From positions 90,966,283-91,030,282 of the forward strand of contig NC_044277.2 in NCBI RefSeq assembly GCF_004027225.2: a DNA stretch of 64,000 nt. The letters run 5' to 3'. Made by a program: the position numbers and the translations under genes. The notes under the pieces were generated by a model. The model searched no databases and was not told the origin of the DNA. It was given only the letters and a program-made list of their open reading frames with translations. The DNA comes from Strigops habroptila. Its lineage: Eukaryota; Chordata; Aves; Psittaciformes; Psittacidae. Shown here in pieces: positions 24,561 through 36,576 of this stretch; position 1 is the stretch's first letter; every line of letters begins with the position of its first letter.

Positions 24561-27500
24561 TGCTAGGATGAAATAAAAATCTTCAGAGTCGAGTCAGCAT
24601 TTTCTTAGAAACTGCAAACAACCACAGAATTGAAATCTAGAAACACAGATTTTTTCATTCTTTTGCTCATTTAGCACTTGCTTGTTACAGTTAACAATCT
24701 AAAAAATCAAGCATTCTCCTCATTCTAAAATCAAACTGTGTTTAATATCAGGAGTAGATGACATGTATTTCTGTTTTAGCACTAGTCAATTTAAACATCA
24801 GTCATACAAGAACAGATTTACAGCTGAAATGAGTTGCCGTCTCAGAATAAATGAAGCAGGAAGCCTGTTATTTCCTCAGTCAATCTTTCACATATAGCAT
24901 ATGTATTGTAACTATAACCCATCTATTTCAAGGTCTGCAGAATTTAAATGCATCCGTATCTTGCAAAAGGAGTCTTAAAACTTACTCTCAAGACACTGAT
25001 TATTCTGGAGCATGAGTCATTTGGGAATGTATTAGATAATAATAACCTGCAGAGGGGAAGAAATTTTATTCCATAGTCCAAAGTCTTTTTTTGTCTTTTC
25101 TAATATCAAACTTCATGGAAGTAGCTCTTCTCCTCGTGGTAAATACAGTTTTATAATGTTACCTAACAAATCTCTTTGCCCTTGGGAAAAATTTCATCTA
25201 TTTCCCTACACTTAGATAGGAAATTACAGCAGAGCCAATTACTTCTCTGAAAGATGAACCATTCCTGAAGTGCAGCCACTGCATATCACTTCTATAATTT
25301 GGTCCCTCACAAATCCTCTTCATCAAGTTGCATACCAAGATTGTTATATGTTTAACATAGAGTTTCATGTATTAGTAGAGCAGCAACCATCTTTCTGAAA
25401 GAAAAATCAGAATAATGGGAGTTCAAGAATATAAGCGAAAATGTTCTTACTGGATCTTGTGTTCCTCACTGATCAGAACATGAGTAAGAACTTCTGTGTG
25501 TCTTTACAAGTTCTCTTCAAGGCTGAGAGTACATTTGGTGTCTCCATATTATGGGAGATTCATAATACTCATCTATCTTGCAGGACTTCTTGAATATTTT
25601 CTTCAGCACTTCAAGACTTAAATGAGAGATGCTGCGCAAGTGCAAAGTATGATGATAACAATTTTTTTCAATATCTCAATTATTACTTCTCTTCACTCAG
25701 TTTCTTAGCCAGAGCACAAGATAGTCTCATTCAATCATTTATATAGTAAAATCCCTTATTTACAAAAATAAAAGACTTATCCTGATTAAATTGTCTTCCT
25801 TTAAACAAAGATGAACAATTTTCACTGTGGGTCTTCAGCACTTAACTGAAATATAACCAAACAGATGTCAAGAAATGGTAAGAAGCATCTTAAGAAGCTA
25901 CTTAAATGATGAGTGCCTTTGTGTAGTTTTAAAATTTGCATCTTTTCCATTCTGTGTGGCAACAGAACGGAGACTTATTCTTGCTGCATGGATATGTTGT
26001 AACCAATCTTTTTTCCACAGAGCTTTCCAAAGGAAAAATAAATTACAAATTAATTAATTAAAAGCTTTATGGAAGACAAAGCCTAAAATCAGATCACAAT
26101 TATTACAACTATTATGTGGAAATATTGTTCCACATCATGAGCAATGGTTGCTTGAGAACCTGAAAAGACCTTGTTCTATACCGCTATAGAGCAGAAGGCC
26201 TTTTAGCTGTAATACTCTTCGATAGTTGCAATGGTGACGTATGTACAGTCTGTTTTACACAGAGGAGTTGAAGCCATGCCTGGCATTTTTAAGTGCTACC
26301 ACAGAGCAAAAAAATCAATGATAATGGTTTTTAATACTCTCTGAGTTGCCACTTCAGGGCAGGGACTGTTTTTCTGCTTATAGGACACCTAATAAAACAG
26401 GGCCAGAATTTAATTAAAAGGCCAAAGAGCTGTTGAAGTTGAAATAACAAAAAATAACTGCTATATTTAGAGAACCAGTCTGAAAACCCCAAAGAACCTG
26501 GCTAGAATGGCTGTGCCAGTACAGAGCAGGTGATAATTAACTTCTTGTGTACGCCAATGTCACATTAGGACTTAGAGCAAATCTTCCTGCTGCAGCTTGA
26601 GCTCAGTATTTCTTTACCTATTCACCATGGACAGAGAGAAGAGATCATTCTTCTTTCTGAAGCAGCCTTTCATGTGCTTGAAAACTATTAATTCCACTCT
26701 GTTCAGCCTTCTGTATTTTACTCTCAGTAATCTCAAGTCACTCAGTCTTTCTTTGAAGGTCATGTGTTGTAGACTTCTGCTCATTCTCATTGCTATCCCC
26801 TAACATACATCTAAAGTGTTCATTTTTTTTCTTGAACTGCAGTGCTATCTTCTTGACCTAGTAGTATTATCGCAGCATACCGTTAAATATAGAAGCTTTT
26901 CAGAAAGCTGATATAATACAGCCTGTTAAAAAGTTGAGCAGCAAATAAAAGGCAAGAGGAATGATAGTCCATAGCAATGCCTAGAGCACTCTCTGCTAGT
27001 GTTAACATAATAACAAGTGCATGCTGGTCTGAGAACTGGCAGGTAAACTTACTGTCTGTTATGAGCAATTTCAAACCTCCTGGGGGCAGTAAAGATAAGA
27101 AATCAGCACTCCTACCCCAAAAGCAGATTCTAGCCAATTCACTTTAATAGGTAGATCTCATCTCCCAAGTGTTGCATCAGTTCAGTACCCAGTATAATGA
27201 AATGAGTCATCCCGTCACCTCTTCCTACTTCTAATGCTGTCAGCAAATTGCACACCTTAAGCAGCTCAGGAAAAAGCCTCTTTCTGCTGTTTCCTAAACT
27301 TAACCCACTTAGAACCCATGTGTTACAGAACAAGAGTACAAACTGAAGGCTTCTTAGCAATATTTCAGTGAATAACAGAGGGAATGACTGTTATTTCCCA
27401 GAGAAGAAATTGTGAAACAAGTTTAACAAAATAAAATGAGGCTAATAAAAGCCATTCCAGAGATATTGCAAGTAATTTTATAAAGAATATTGTTGATTGC

Positions 27501-29929
27501 ATGCCTACTGGACAAACTAATACAGTGAAAGATGTCTGAGGAGAAGAAACGAACAGAAGATTGAGACTGGTTTGTATACATTTGAAAAAAACTGTCACCG
27601 TGAAAAACCAGCATGCCAGTCTGCTTTCAAATATGTAATCAGCGCATTTTGGTTTGTTGATGATAGGAAGGTAAGTGGATAGCCAAGTTCAGGTTAGCAT
27701 AAGTGACTGTGAAGTGATTAATACTTAATGTACCTGAGGCAGAGTAACTAGAAGTGCAAGATGTAATTAAGGAAATAAAGAACATGAATAGTAATGCTCT
27801 TCACACCTGGTGAGAAAGAGAGCATTGTTGACATGGTGTGATAGCTATACATGGTAACTGAAGTGGGAAATGTGTGAGGGGTAGCGACAAAATAAGAGGA
27901 TTTGTAGGACCCTTCTGAAGAAGACCTGATTTTCAAAGGTGCTTTCAAGACAGGAGTGTACAAACCTGTAAGTCAATTGGAGAAGGTGGGAGATTAAATT
28001 TTGTTCTTTAATTACAAATACATTAATGGTAGCGAATGGGAACTCAATAGTTATTCAGAGTGTTATTACTCTACTATAAGGGTTTACTTTCAGACTATGC
28101 TGGGTAGTTCTCTTGTCTTAAAAATAAATTAGCAGTAAACTTTAACTTCTCTCATACTTTACTTCACAATTCAGGCAGATGTTTATTGAAGTATAGAAAA
28201 ATAAATTGAAATAATGAATATATTTAATTAGGAACTTAGGTTATCTGAGAAATTATACCCTAAGCTACATAGAACATGAGCCAAACACAAAGAAACAGTT
28301 TATGCGTAACACCTATCCATGCATGATATGATGCAATACGTATATCACTATCAACTAACATTTGGGGTTGCTTATTCACCATGTCTCTGCAATTCCATTT
28401 CAGTTGTGATCGCCTTGCAGTTAATAAGTTATTAAATAACAAACTCCATAACAAAAAATGCATAAAATCCTGCTCAAATGTTTCCGTTAGAAGAAAAGGC
28501 TGTGATCTTTTTGCCATGTATAAAGGATTAAGCAACAACCTTGATAAAGTACTAGCCACTGCTTTTATGTCTGAGATTAGTGGCATTTAGTAAAGTTAGG
28601 ACAGCAAACTGTCCTAAAAATAATTGCTGGTATAAGGCGGTCACCTTCAGCAGTGTTTCCACCACCTTCTCAATTAGCCGCCATCCCAATTATCTCCCTC
28701 ATGCATTCTAGCATCTGACAAGCAAGCAGCCCTGAAGCACATATTACAGTCCATGCTTCCTCTTTCATTTTCCAAATAACATTTAGACCTAAGTATGACA
28801 GAATAGGATGTTGTGGATCTTCCCTTCTCAGGGAAGGGGTTACATGCCTCAAAGGAGAAAAAATATCCATGAGAAATCATGAAACTTAAATCCATTCTTT
28901 CCTGAAACATATTTTGGTATTTTCATGGACTACCTGCTTCCTAATTCCTAATACCAATCTCTCAGCCTTGATCATACAGCAAATCATGCTCCCATTTGCT
29001 CCTGGCCACACAGCAACATCAGCTCAGGGGCAAGAAACATGTACTTTTTGAAAAAACATCCTTTGGGCATGCAATGAGGGTGTTCCCACAGCACTTCTAA
29101 CCACCTATGAGAAATCAAGGTCCTGCGTTTGTACCTATGGCAAGATCATATCTACACCACAGATTCTACTGTGATGGCACAAAACTAACCTGTAGGGTCT
29201 AACCCTCTTCTCAGTCAAAATGGCAACATTCAGCACTTTTCCATCTACAGCTCAGAATGAAATAAGTTATCCTGCAGTAAAACCAAGCAAAGATGTTGGA
29301 GTAAGGAAACTGTGTATGACTTTTTGATCTCAAGAGCTGCTATACTGTGAGACTGGGGAGAGAAGAGGGGATGAGAGGATTTTCAGGAAACAAAAGCTAA
29401 GTAAAAAGAAATCAGACAGCAAGTCAATGTCAATATTTTTTGGTTTATTTCAATATGGGAATTTAAATTGATGACTTCCTGGACTGCAGATTAAAAGGTT
29501 ACAGAGGATGCAGATAATCTTTCATGCAGAGTATGTTGGAGGCTTGAAATTCACTCTCCAGTATTTGACACAGCAGTTGTAATCCTCATGTTAGCTCTTG
29601 GGAACTATATGACCAAAGGTAAATAGCCAGCTTGTCTCTTAATGAGCATCTGGATAACAATTTACAGTAACCTTAAGTTCGTGTGGAGGGGATGCTGCTT
29701 AAAGTATGTGTGCTATTTTCTGGATGTGACACTGGAGCAGATTTAAATAAGTTTTACTGAATTAAATGAAACCAATGTTTTTAGCAAGCTATAAAATTAG
29801 TTAAATAAGTTCAGCATAATCAGATAACTTTCCTAATCAGTCATACACTAGAAATAATTTTTCCGCTTAGCCAAATCTGCATTTATATGTGTTGAAGAAA
29901 ATTCTTTGTCCTAGGTTTCCCACAGCACA
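24561..29929. other. AT-rich non-coding stretch, no gene seen
   Basis: No clear exon, RNA gene or transposon. A 108-codon minus-strand frame (28260-28586) is mirrored by an open frame on the + strand and matches no family I know. The part around 26380-26460 is rich in ATTAA-like words but otherwise unremarkable. Confidence 0.5.
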
Positions 29930-30400
29930 GTCTCAGACATCTGATTCTTAGAAAATTGCGTGGCACTGGAATAGGAGCAGCACAAGCCGGGTGCCTCTGG
30001 GGAGGGACCCAGAACAAAGAAATTCCTGAGTTCTTACACCCTTACATTCTAGGCACCCAACCATCACACGCCGTTCATGTGCCTTGCATGAGCCTCTTGG
30101 TCCGGTGGTGAATTTTGATCTGTGGTCTCCTCATCCGTCATTGGCTTCTTTAGTTGTCTCCAGGCAGGCTGTAAATTTCTTCTTATCGCTCTGCTTTATT
30201 GCTCCTTGCTAACAGATGCAATTCCTTTATCCTCCAATTTGCACTGGTCTCAAGGCCTTCGTTTACGTAACTAAGGACAGGTTGTAAATTAAGTTCAGCT
30301 TTATCTAGGTGGGAGTTAGCTGCTTTGCAGCCAAAGGCTCCAGCGACTTCAGCTTCCCACGCTAAGCACCTACTCATGGTAAGCAAAACCACCTAGTCAA
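29930..30400 (-). mobile_element. Possible LTR fragment (retroviral type, family unknown)
   Basis: The composition changes here to mixed GC with several CpG-containing words, unlike the flanks. Read on the minus strand it has an AATAAA polyadenylation-type signal (complement of 30195-30200), then a CCAATGACGGATGAGG stretch (complement near 30128-30143), then a segment resembling an LTR R/U5 region near 29995-30050. I could not define TG/CA ends or a target-site duplication. A decayed 3' exon of a gene on the minus strand is the main alternative. Confidence 0.3.
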
Positions 30401-31039
30401 ATGAAGTCAGTTAAAGGAATTCAGCTAACTGAAGTTAATTCACAATGTATGTTCAGGAACCAATCTCAGCAGTAAATAGGTACAATATTCCTACTAGATA
30501 AATGACCATTTTCATTTTGCACATAATCAGAATATTTTTTCCAATATTTTTAGAATAGTGTCAATTTTTCTTAACAGATACTTATTTCATAGAATAAGTG
30601 CTTTCACATGTGAATCTAACTTACCCTATAACTTACATAAACTAGTATGAACATCTTAAAAATATTTTGTCTCCACTCCTTCATAATCAGCTCTTACAAT
30701 GACACTGTTCATAAACATTTTCAATACTGGATCTGGGGCTCTAGTTGGACTCAATAATCTGAATTATTGATTCTTGATCTACCACCTTATTCTCGATCTA
30801 CCACCTTATTCTTGATCTACCACCAGGGCTAGTAATGAACCATAAACTGGACGGTAAATGAGCAAACAATATTGATGTCTTTTCCATAGGAAATACAAAA
30901 ACATATCTTGATTTTGATAAATAAATCACTGTCAGTTACAGTATGGCTATAGTTGTGTGGCTTGCACTACTAGAGAAATAAAAACTAACAAAGTGATTTA
31001 ACTAACAACTGTACATGGATTAGAAAGACCTTGCTTTTC
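30401..31039. other. AT-rich spacer between repeats
   Basis: AT-rich DNA holding only the small tandem repeat at 30771-30824. Confidence 0.5.
30771..30824. repeat. 19-bp tandem repeat, 2.8 copies
   Basis: The unit TTCTTGATCTACCACCTTA occurs at 30771-30789, again at 30790-30808 with one change (CTTG to CTCG), and then as a 16-base partial copy to 30824. It is a minisatellite-like local duplication. Confidence 0.95.
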
Positions 31040-31515
31040 TCCCTTTCCACACAGATATATAGATGCTTCTTCTAACACCGTCTGGAGTGGGAGGGAGCAG
31101 AGACAGAACACCTGGCCCAAACTAGCCAAAGGGGTATTCCATACCACAGCACGTCATGCCCAGTATATAAACTGGGGGGAGTTACCTGGAAGAGACTGAT
31201 CACTGCTCAGGCCAGGCTGGGTATTGGTCGGCGGGTGGCGAGCAATTGTATTGTGCATCACTTGTGTTTTTTTTTTTTTTCCCTTTCCCCTTTTAGTTTT
31301 ATATTCTCTCCCCTTGTTAGTTCCCTTATCATTATTATTATTAGTAGTAGTAGTTTCGTATTATACTTTAGTTACTGGAATGTTCTTATCTCAACTCGTT
31401 GGGTTTACATTCTTTCGATTCTCCTCCCCATCCTGCCTGGAGTGGGGAGGAAAGCAGGGGTGTGAGCGAATGGCTGCGTGGTTCTGTGTTACTGGCTGGG
31501 CTTAAACCATGATAC
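31040..31515 (+). mobile_element. Solo LTR, avian ERVL type
   Basis: This closely follows the pattern of a common bird ERVL LTR. A U3 part contains AACTAGCCAAAGGGGTATTC (31122-31141). A TATA box sits at 31164-31170 just before a G-rich segment. Then come a GCAATTGTATTGTGCATCAC segment (31243-31262), a T-rich stretch with ATT and AGT triplet runs, and a 3' part with GATTCTCCTCCCCATCC followed by the GGCTTAAACCATGATA terminus. No retroviral internal region or second LTR lies on either side, so it is a solo LTR left by recombination. The exact 5' end is uncertain. The frames at 31224-31505 are by-products of this sequence. Confidence 0.9.
31164..31170 (+). promoter_or_regulatory. TATA box of the solo LTR
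   Basis: TATATAA at the expected place between U3 and the putative transcription start of the LTR. If the LTR were still active it would drive rightward transcription starting roughly 25-30 bases downstream. Activity is inferred only from position. Confidence 0.6.
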
Positions 31516-34500
31516 CCACTTGTTTCAGGAAGACGAAATTCAGCAGGAACACAGTAAGAGTTATCAGAAATCTGTATTTACAGCCAAACCCACTGAGATT
31601 ACGTTCTTGCTGCCTTTAGAGCAGGAATCAAGTAAACAAAGATATAAACTGTGTAGATAAAAATATTCCCATGAATCTGAAAGTTGGTGACTATGATTCA
31701 GAATTACTAATCACTTCTTTAATGTACGCTCATGTTCTTTTTAAGGACTAAGGTTAACAATAGTTTCTAGTGTTTCTTGCTTCCTATTTTTTCATGAGAT
31801 TAGCAACTGCTGGACATCTCTCATTTTACCTGAACAAAAAGGAATCCATGAAGATTGGTCATCAAATACTTTTTCCTGACCTTAAGAAAAGAAGGGTTAA
31901 GAAACAGAAGGAAACTTAACTGACATGAGGGGGAGTATGAAGCAATATTTAATGCCTTTGGCATTATTTCTTTTAGTGGTGAATGCTAAGTGATGCTTCA
32001 AACTGAGATCACAGTTGAGTGGACAGAAAAGGAAAATATCATTTTGTCTGTGAAGTTCTCAGAAAGATGAACCTGTCAAGAGGTAGAGAAATAGGTCACA
32101 TGAAAGTTAATGGAAAGTAATAAATGGAATATGTTGTGCCACAATGCTTCATCTCAATTAAAAGTTCACATGTTGAATGCCATTTAAATTGACAGATACC
32201 CAGCTCTTTTCAGCTTGCTTATTTATAGTCTTTGCATTTACAAAGGCTGTTGTTTATTCCACTGGGTAGCTTCTGGAATCCTCCTGTTGCATTTCTTAGT
32301 CAAGAATAATTGAAGTGTAAAGTAGTGAAATGCCAGCATTCATAGGAAAATGTTTCATGGGAAAATGTTTCTCTATTACAGATGTTCAGGTGCTTCAGAA
32401 TAAACTGATGTTAGAGAAAGACTGGATTTTTCCTTCTAGTAGTGTCTGGCGCTAGACTGACACAAACTAACCATTGCTCTTTGACCATACCAACATCACT
32501 ACTTCAAAAAGCAGATCCAACATCCCTTCTTAGAAGTTCAAGACAAAAGGAATGGTTTGGAAGGCAATATAGGGAACATGTCATACCTGCATGACATGCC
32601 ACACTACTGTTCCTCAGGTTCCCACACAGAGTTGTGATGAGAATAATGAACTTGCTGAAACAGCTATAACATGCTAACTGGTGGGCTACAGATTTATCCT
32701 TGCATTACTCTGTTGCAAGAGATGGATAATAGTTTATAGAGATGACTTGAGCCAGTGGTAGATGAGACAAAGCTTTGTAGATTTTATATGGGAGGGATGA
32801 CTTAAAGCTGAAGGTGAGACACAGAAAAATACCATAGGTACTACTAAAACTGCGAAGGTGACTGCAGTACATTGAGGAGAAAAAAGTTAGGCATCAGAAG
32901 GGTGCACTTTTTGAGTTGTATGTGAACTCTCACTCTCTCCAGGTCAGACTTAGAGCTCCATGTTTAAGTATTTCATCCCTCTTCTTAGGTTAAGCACTTC
33001 ACAAAACACACTTGTCTCAAGGTGACAGCGAAAGACATTGTCTACATAATTGCTTGATAGTCCTTGAACTTGCTCAGCCTGTGAGACTAATGCGCATGTA
33101 CTGAAGCCTAAATGTGGCCACCAAACACTTCCACTGCCCAAAAGTCAATGGGATGCTTCATTTTAGGCAAACTTAGTTAAACTGATAATGTTTTAGCTTC
33201 TTTTCCCAGGGCTTTTCTTTTTTAATCATATCCCTGAAAGACTAGTGATTTTAGAACAAAGACTGCATCAAATCTACAAGTGCACACGCATTTCAGGCAT
33301 GGTGGGAGGCTGGACTACAGGGAAGGCATTCAGTGCAGCCTTATCTGGGGGGACACAGTGCATTTCAGTGCATCTAAGAGCAAAACAAAAATGAAGAGAT
33401 TCATCAGTGAAAGAAAAACAAGCTCATAGTGCTATGGCTCCAGTTTACGACAGATCCAAGATCTACTCTGCTCTGACACTCAGGCTGGCAAATATCAAAG
33501 CCAGGACTAGGAGAAAAAGCGCTCTTACAACTTGTGCAATTGCACAAATATGCAGACATCTTTTCAGAGAGGTTATAAATGAAAAGAACTGTTCATCCTT
33601 AGCTTACAAACCTGGAAATGTGCACTGCTACCATGCAAATCAAAATATATGTTTGTGAATTGACAAAATCATACCTCTGGCTGAAGGTTTGATACTAAAT
33701 TAGCTGCTTGCCTTTAACTCTCCAAAGCTGTGTGTGTTCTAAGGACCTGAGCACTAAGGATTTTGCACTGAATTCTTGATGATTCTTACTTGTTCAGCAT
33801 AGTTGAGAAATTGAGCACTTTGGGTAGCTTTCTCCTCTCCTCACCCAAAGCTTTAGGCTTATTCTGCTGTCAAAAGCCTGAATAAGAATGCCTCAAGGGT
33901 TTGTTTATAAAATGCTTCTAAATGGAATTTGTACTCCATTAATATTTAAGTACTGCCTGCAATGCACATAATAAAACAGGAGCATGCTTTGGAAAGCCCT
34001 GATTTAATGCAAGTCAGCTGATGCCCTGCAAGTCAGCTGATGCTCTGCTAGCCTAATGCAATTTGATTTTGATACAGTGTAATGGAGCACAGTGATGAAA
34101 ATCAGCAATCCTAATAAGGCTCCTCTTTTCACAGCTTGCTTATTTTTGGCAAATGAAGCAGGTGTCTCTCTATCCCTCTCACTTCCAGGGCATGTAATCT
34201 CAAAATAGCTAAGATGACTTTTTTCTGAGTAATAATTAAATGAAATCTATGTAACAGACTATTACGTCTATACTGCAAAACCATAGGGGCAAATATTCGA
34301 CTAGTATATACTGGCAGCACAGACGTCAGCTGAACAAAGAAAAAACCTACAGGCGCAACAACTTTACTCACAGGAAAATGATGGACTAACGGGACCAGAC
34401 TGCCCTGTAGGTGCTCAGAAAAGAGCACCTGGCTGCATTCCAGACTGTTTCAGTCATCTGCTCCTTAGCATGTAGGCACATCAGACTGTGCTGTGACTTG

Positions 34501-36499
34501 TATAAGGCGGATTAATGTTCAAAAGAGAATTGTATGAAGCTATAAAATTAATTTCTATGCGATTCTGGTTTTAAACACAGGTTTCTAGGGTGAAAGGCTA
34601 ATGCATTAACTCATTGTGTCAAGCACATCTCATTATGCAGAAGTTAATACACTCCATTTACTACATTTTTTAGGATCTGATGCTTTTAGGGACTTTTTTT
34701 TATTCCTCATCCACACCTTTTATCTAATTTAACATATAGTTTGTGTCAAAAAAATTCCTTTGAAGAAAAGAACAATTGGGCTTTCATGATACCACAGATC
34801 ATCTAGGAAGCAAGGAAAGTAAGCTGTGGCAGAATAGAAGGGGATGCTATTCTCAGTCCCAGTGGGCAGTAAAGCTAAGCAAATGAGAGTTACCCACTGA
34901 GCTGAGTACATTCGCTCTTGGAAGAAAAACGCTTTTTCACTGTAGAGGTGTATGCAATTATTGTCTTTCTCTCCCAGCCACATGCATACACCTCTGGCGT
35001 TAATTCTGGCCTTCAGAGGATGCTTTTTATGTCCCCATGGGGGAAAGAAAATAAAGAAAAAAAAAGGAAGCTGTAAATGAACAAGCACTTCTGGCATAAA
35101 AGTGCTAAGCCACCAGCATAGAGAATAGTCTGTGACACTCTGGCCTCAAAGATTTTAAAGGATGCATCCAAGGCCACATCCAAATTATGCTGTGTTGAAG
35201 CAGCTGAGATGGTTGGCAGGAATAACTTCTTTTCCCATCCTGCACAGGGATGTAGGATGAAGTGTAGAGAACCTTGATCAAGTCTGTTGTTGACATTTAA
35301 ATAAATTAATTATATACTCTGTATATAAACAAGAGAAGCTGATGTTTCAGCAGTGATGGGCCTGATTAGTTTTTAATGATGACGACGCCAGCACTTTAAT
35401 GGTTTATGTTGAGCTTTTAAAACCAAATTTTCGGTGAGCTTGTTCATGTGCAAACATAATGCTTTTATTGGCATATTCAGCTATGTGAAGGTGTGTAGAT
35501 ACCGCCCAAGTCTAAATTGTGCATTAAACACATGCTCCTCATTGTCCCAACAGCAGACTTCATTCAGGGAGCAAATGCTCCCTTCACACCTGCACAACTG
35601 TTTCTTTCCCAAACAAACCACAAATCTGAAGGTGGACAGGAAATGGCATGCATATGGGTCTCTCCTGAACATTTCACAACTGTCTAGCAGTTTTACACAT
35701 GGAAGCTGAGAACTGCCTCTGGCTCAGTTACTTTAGACATAGCCACTGCCATTTTTCTGTCTGCTGCACTTCCAGTGAAGCGGAGTTTCTGTTCTTCTGT
35801 GATGGTAGCTATGAGGCAGCTACTATTTTATGAGAGTAATTGATGCAATGTATTAAGAGAGCATTTTTAAGATGGATACATCCTTATGTTCTTTCTTGAC
35901 TTGTTGCTTTTCTAGATCTTGATATCGTCAGTCTGAAAAAGAGTGGATACTTTATGTGTATACTAAAAAAAAATCTATTTCCATATAGTAAATGGAAAGT
36001 CAGAATGTTCAACTCTGCCTGGTGGCTTCAAGAAACTCACTGAAATTCATGTTATTTAATAATGCTGTGAAAATGTGGTATTAGGAAAGCATTACTCATG
36101 ACCAGGACTACAGAGAATCAATTCATATGTCATTCTTAAGCGCAGATAATTTGTCTGAGTTTGTGAAGTAAACTCAAGTCCTCAAAGGGGAGATGTTAAG
36201 CCAATCAAGGAAACAGGTGTAAGTTGCTCAAAAGCCAACAAAGAGATAGTGTTGTTCTCCTACTACCCTTGCCACTCAAGTGTGGCTTGCAGCCCCTCAA
36301 AACCAGCACCAGACACAAATAAATCAAATGGCCTATCATTAATATACTATTCATGCTTATTTTAACTAAATGGCAGGTAATAATGTGGGATTTTAGGGGT
36401 TGATTTGATTACATCAAATAAAGGTTCTGCAAAAAGAAAAGTGTCAATTTACCTTCCTGTCTGGAGGTAGGTGAGAAATATTTTTTCTCTCCTACTTTA
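31516..36499. other. Non-coding stretch with regulatory-looking segments
   Basis: No exon or transposon recognised. Three parts have the balanced, motif-dense look of conserved non-coding DNA: 33961-34130 (doubled CAGCTG E-box), 34490-34690 (several TAAT/ATTA cores) and 35340-35500. That is an impression from reading; conservation could not be tested. The 122-codon minus-strand frame at 34729-35097 has no family match. Confidence 0.45.
34009..34046. repeat. 19-bp tandem repeat with E-box core, two copies
   Basis: The unit GCAAGTCAGCTGATGCCCT (34009-34027) is repeated at 34028-34046 with one change (CCCT to CTCT). Each copy carries TCAGCTGA, a perfect 8-base palindrome containing a CAGCTG E-box, so two such sites lie 19 bases apart. 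Confidence 0.95.
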
Positions 36500-36576
36500 T
36501 CATCATAGAATGGTTTGGGTTAGAAAAGACCTTGAAGATAATCCAATTCCAACTGCCCTGCCATGGGCAGGGACAA
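36500..36576 (-). mobile_element. Short CR1 LINE 3' fragment
   Basis: It begins with CATCATAGAATGGTTTGGGT (36501-36520), the antisense CR1 3' end. It continues through antisense words including CCTGCCATGGGCAGGGACAA (36557-36576) and then loses similarity. Only about 77 bases are left, on the minus strand. It is a strongly 5'-truncated or partly deleted copy. Confidence 0.93.

Noticed and set aside
28260..28590. Overlapping open frames on both strands (108 and 69 codons)
   Set aside because: Mirrored low stop density with no recognisable protein features. Treated as chance.
31224..31505. Two overlapping + strand frames rich in Phe, Leu, Val and Ser
   Set aside because: They fall wholly inside the ERVL-type LTR and reflect its T-rich and triplet-repeat segment.
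35810..35850. Possible second MIR relic (ATGAGGCAGCTACTATTTTAT)
   Set aside because: Only one weak word matches, and the neighbouring core words expected of MIR are absent.
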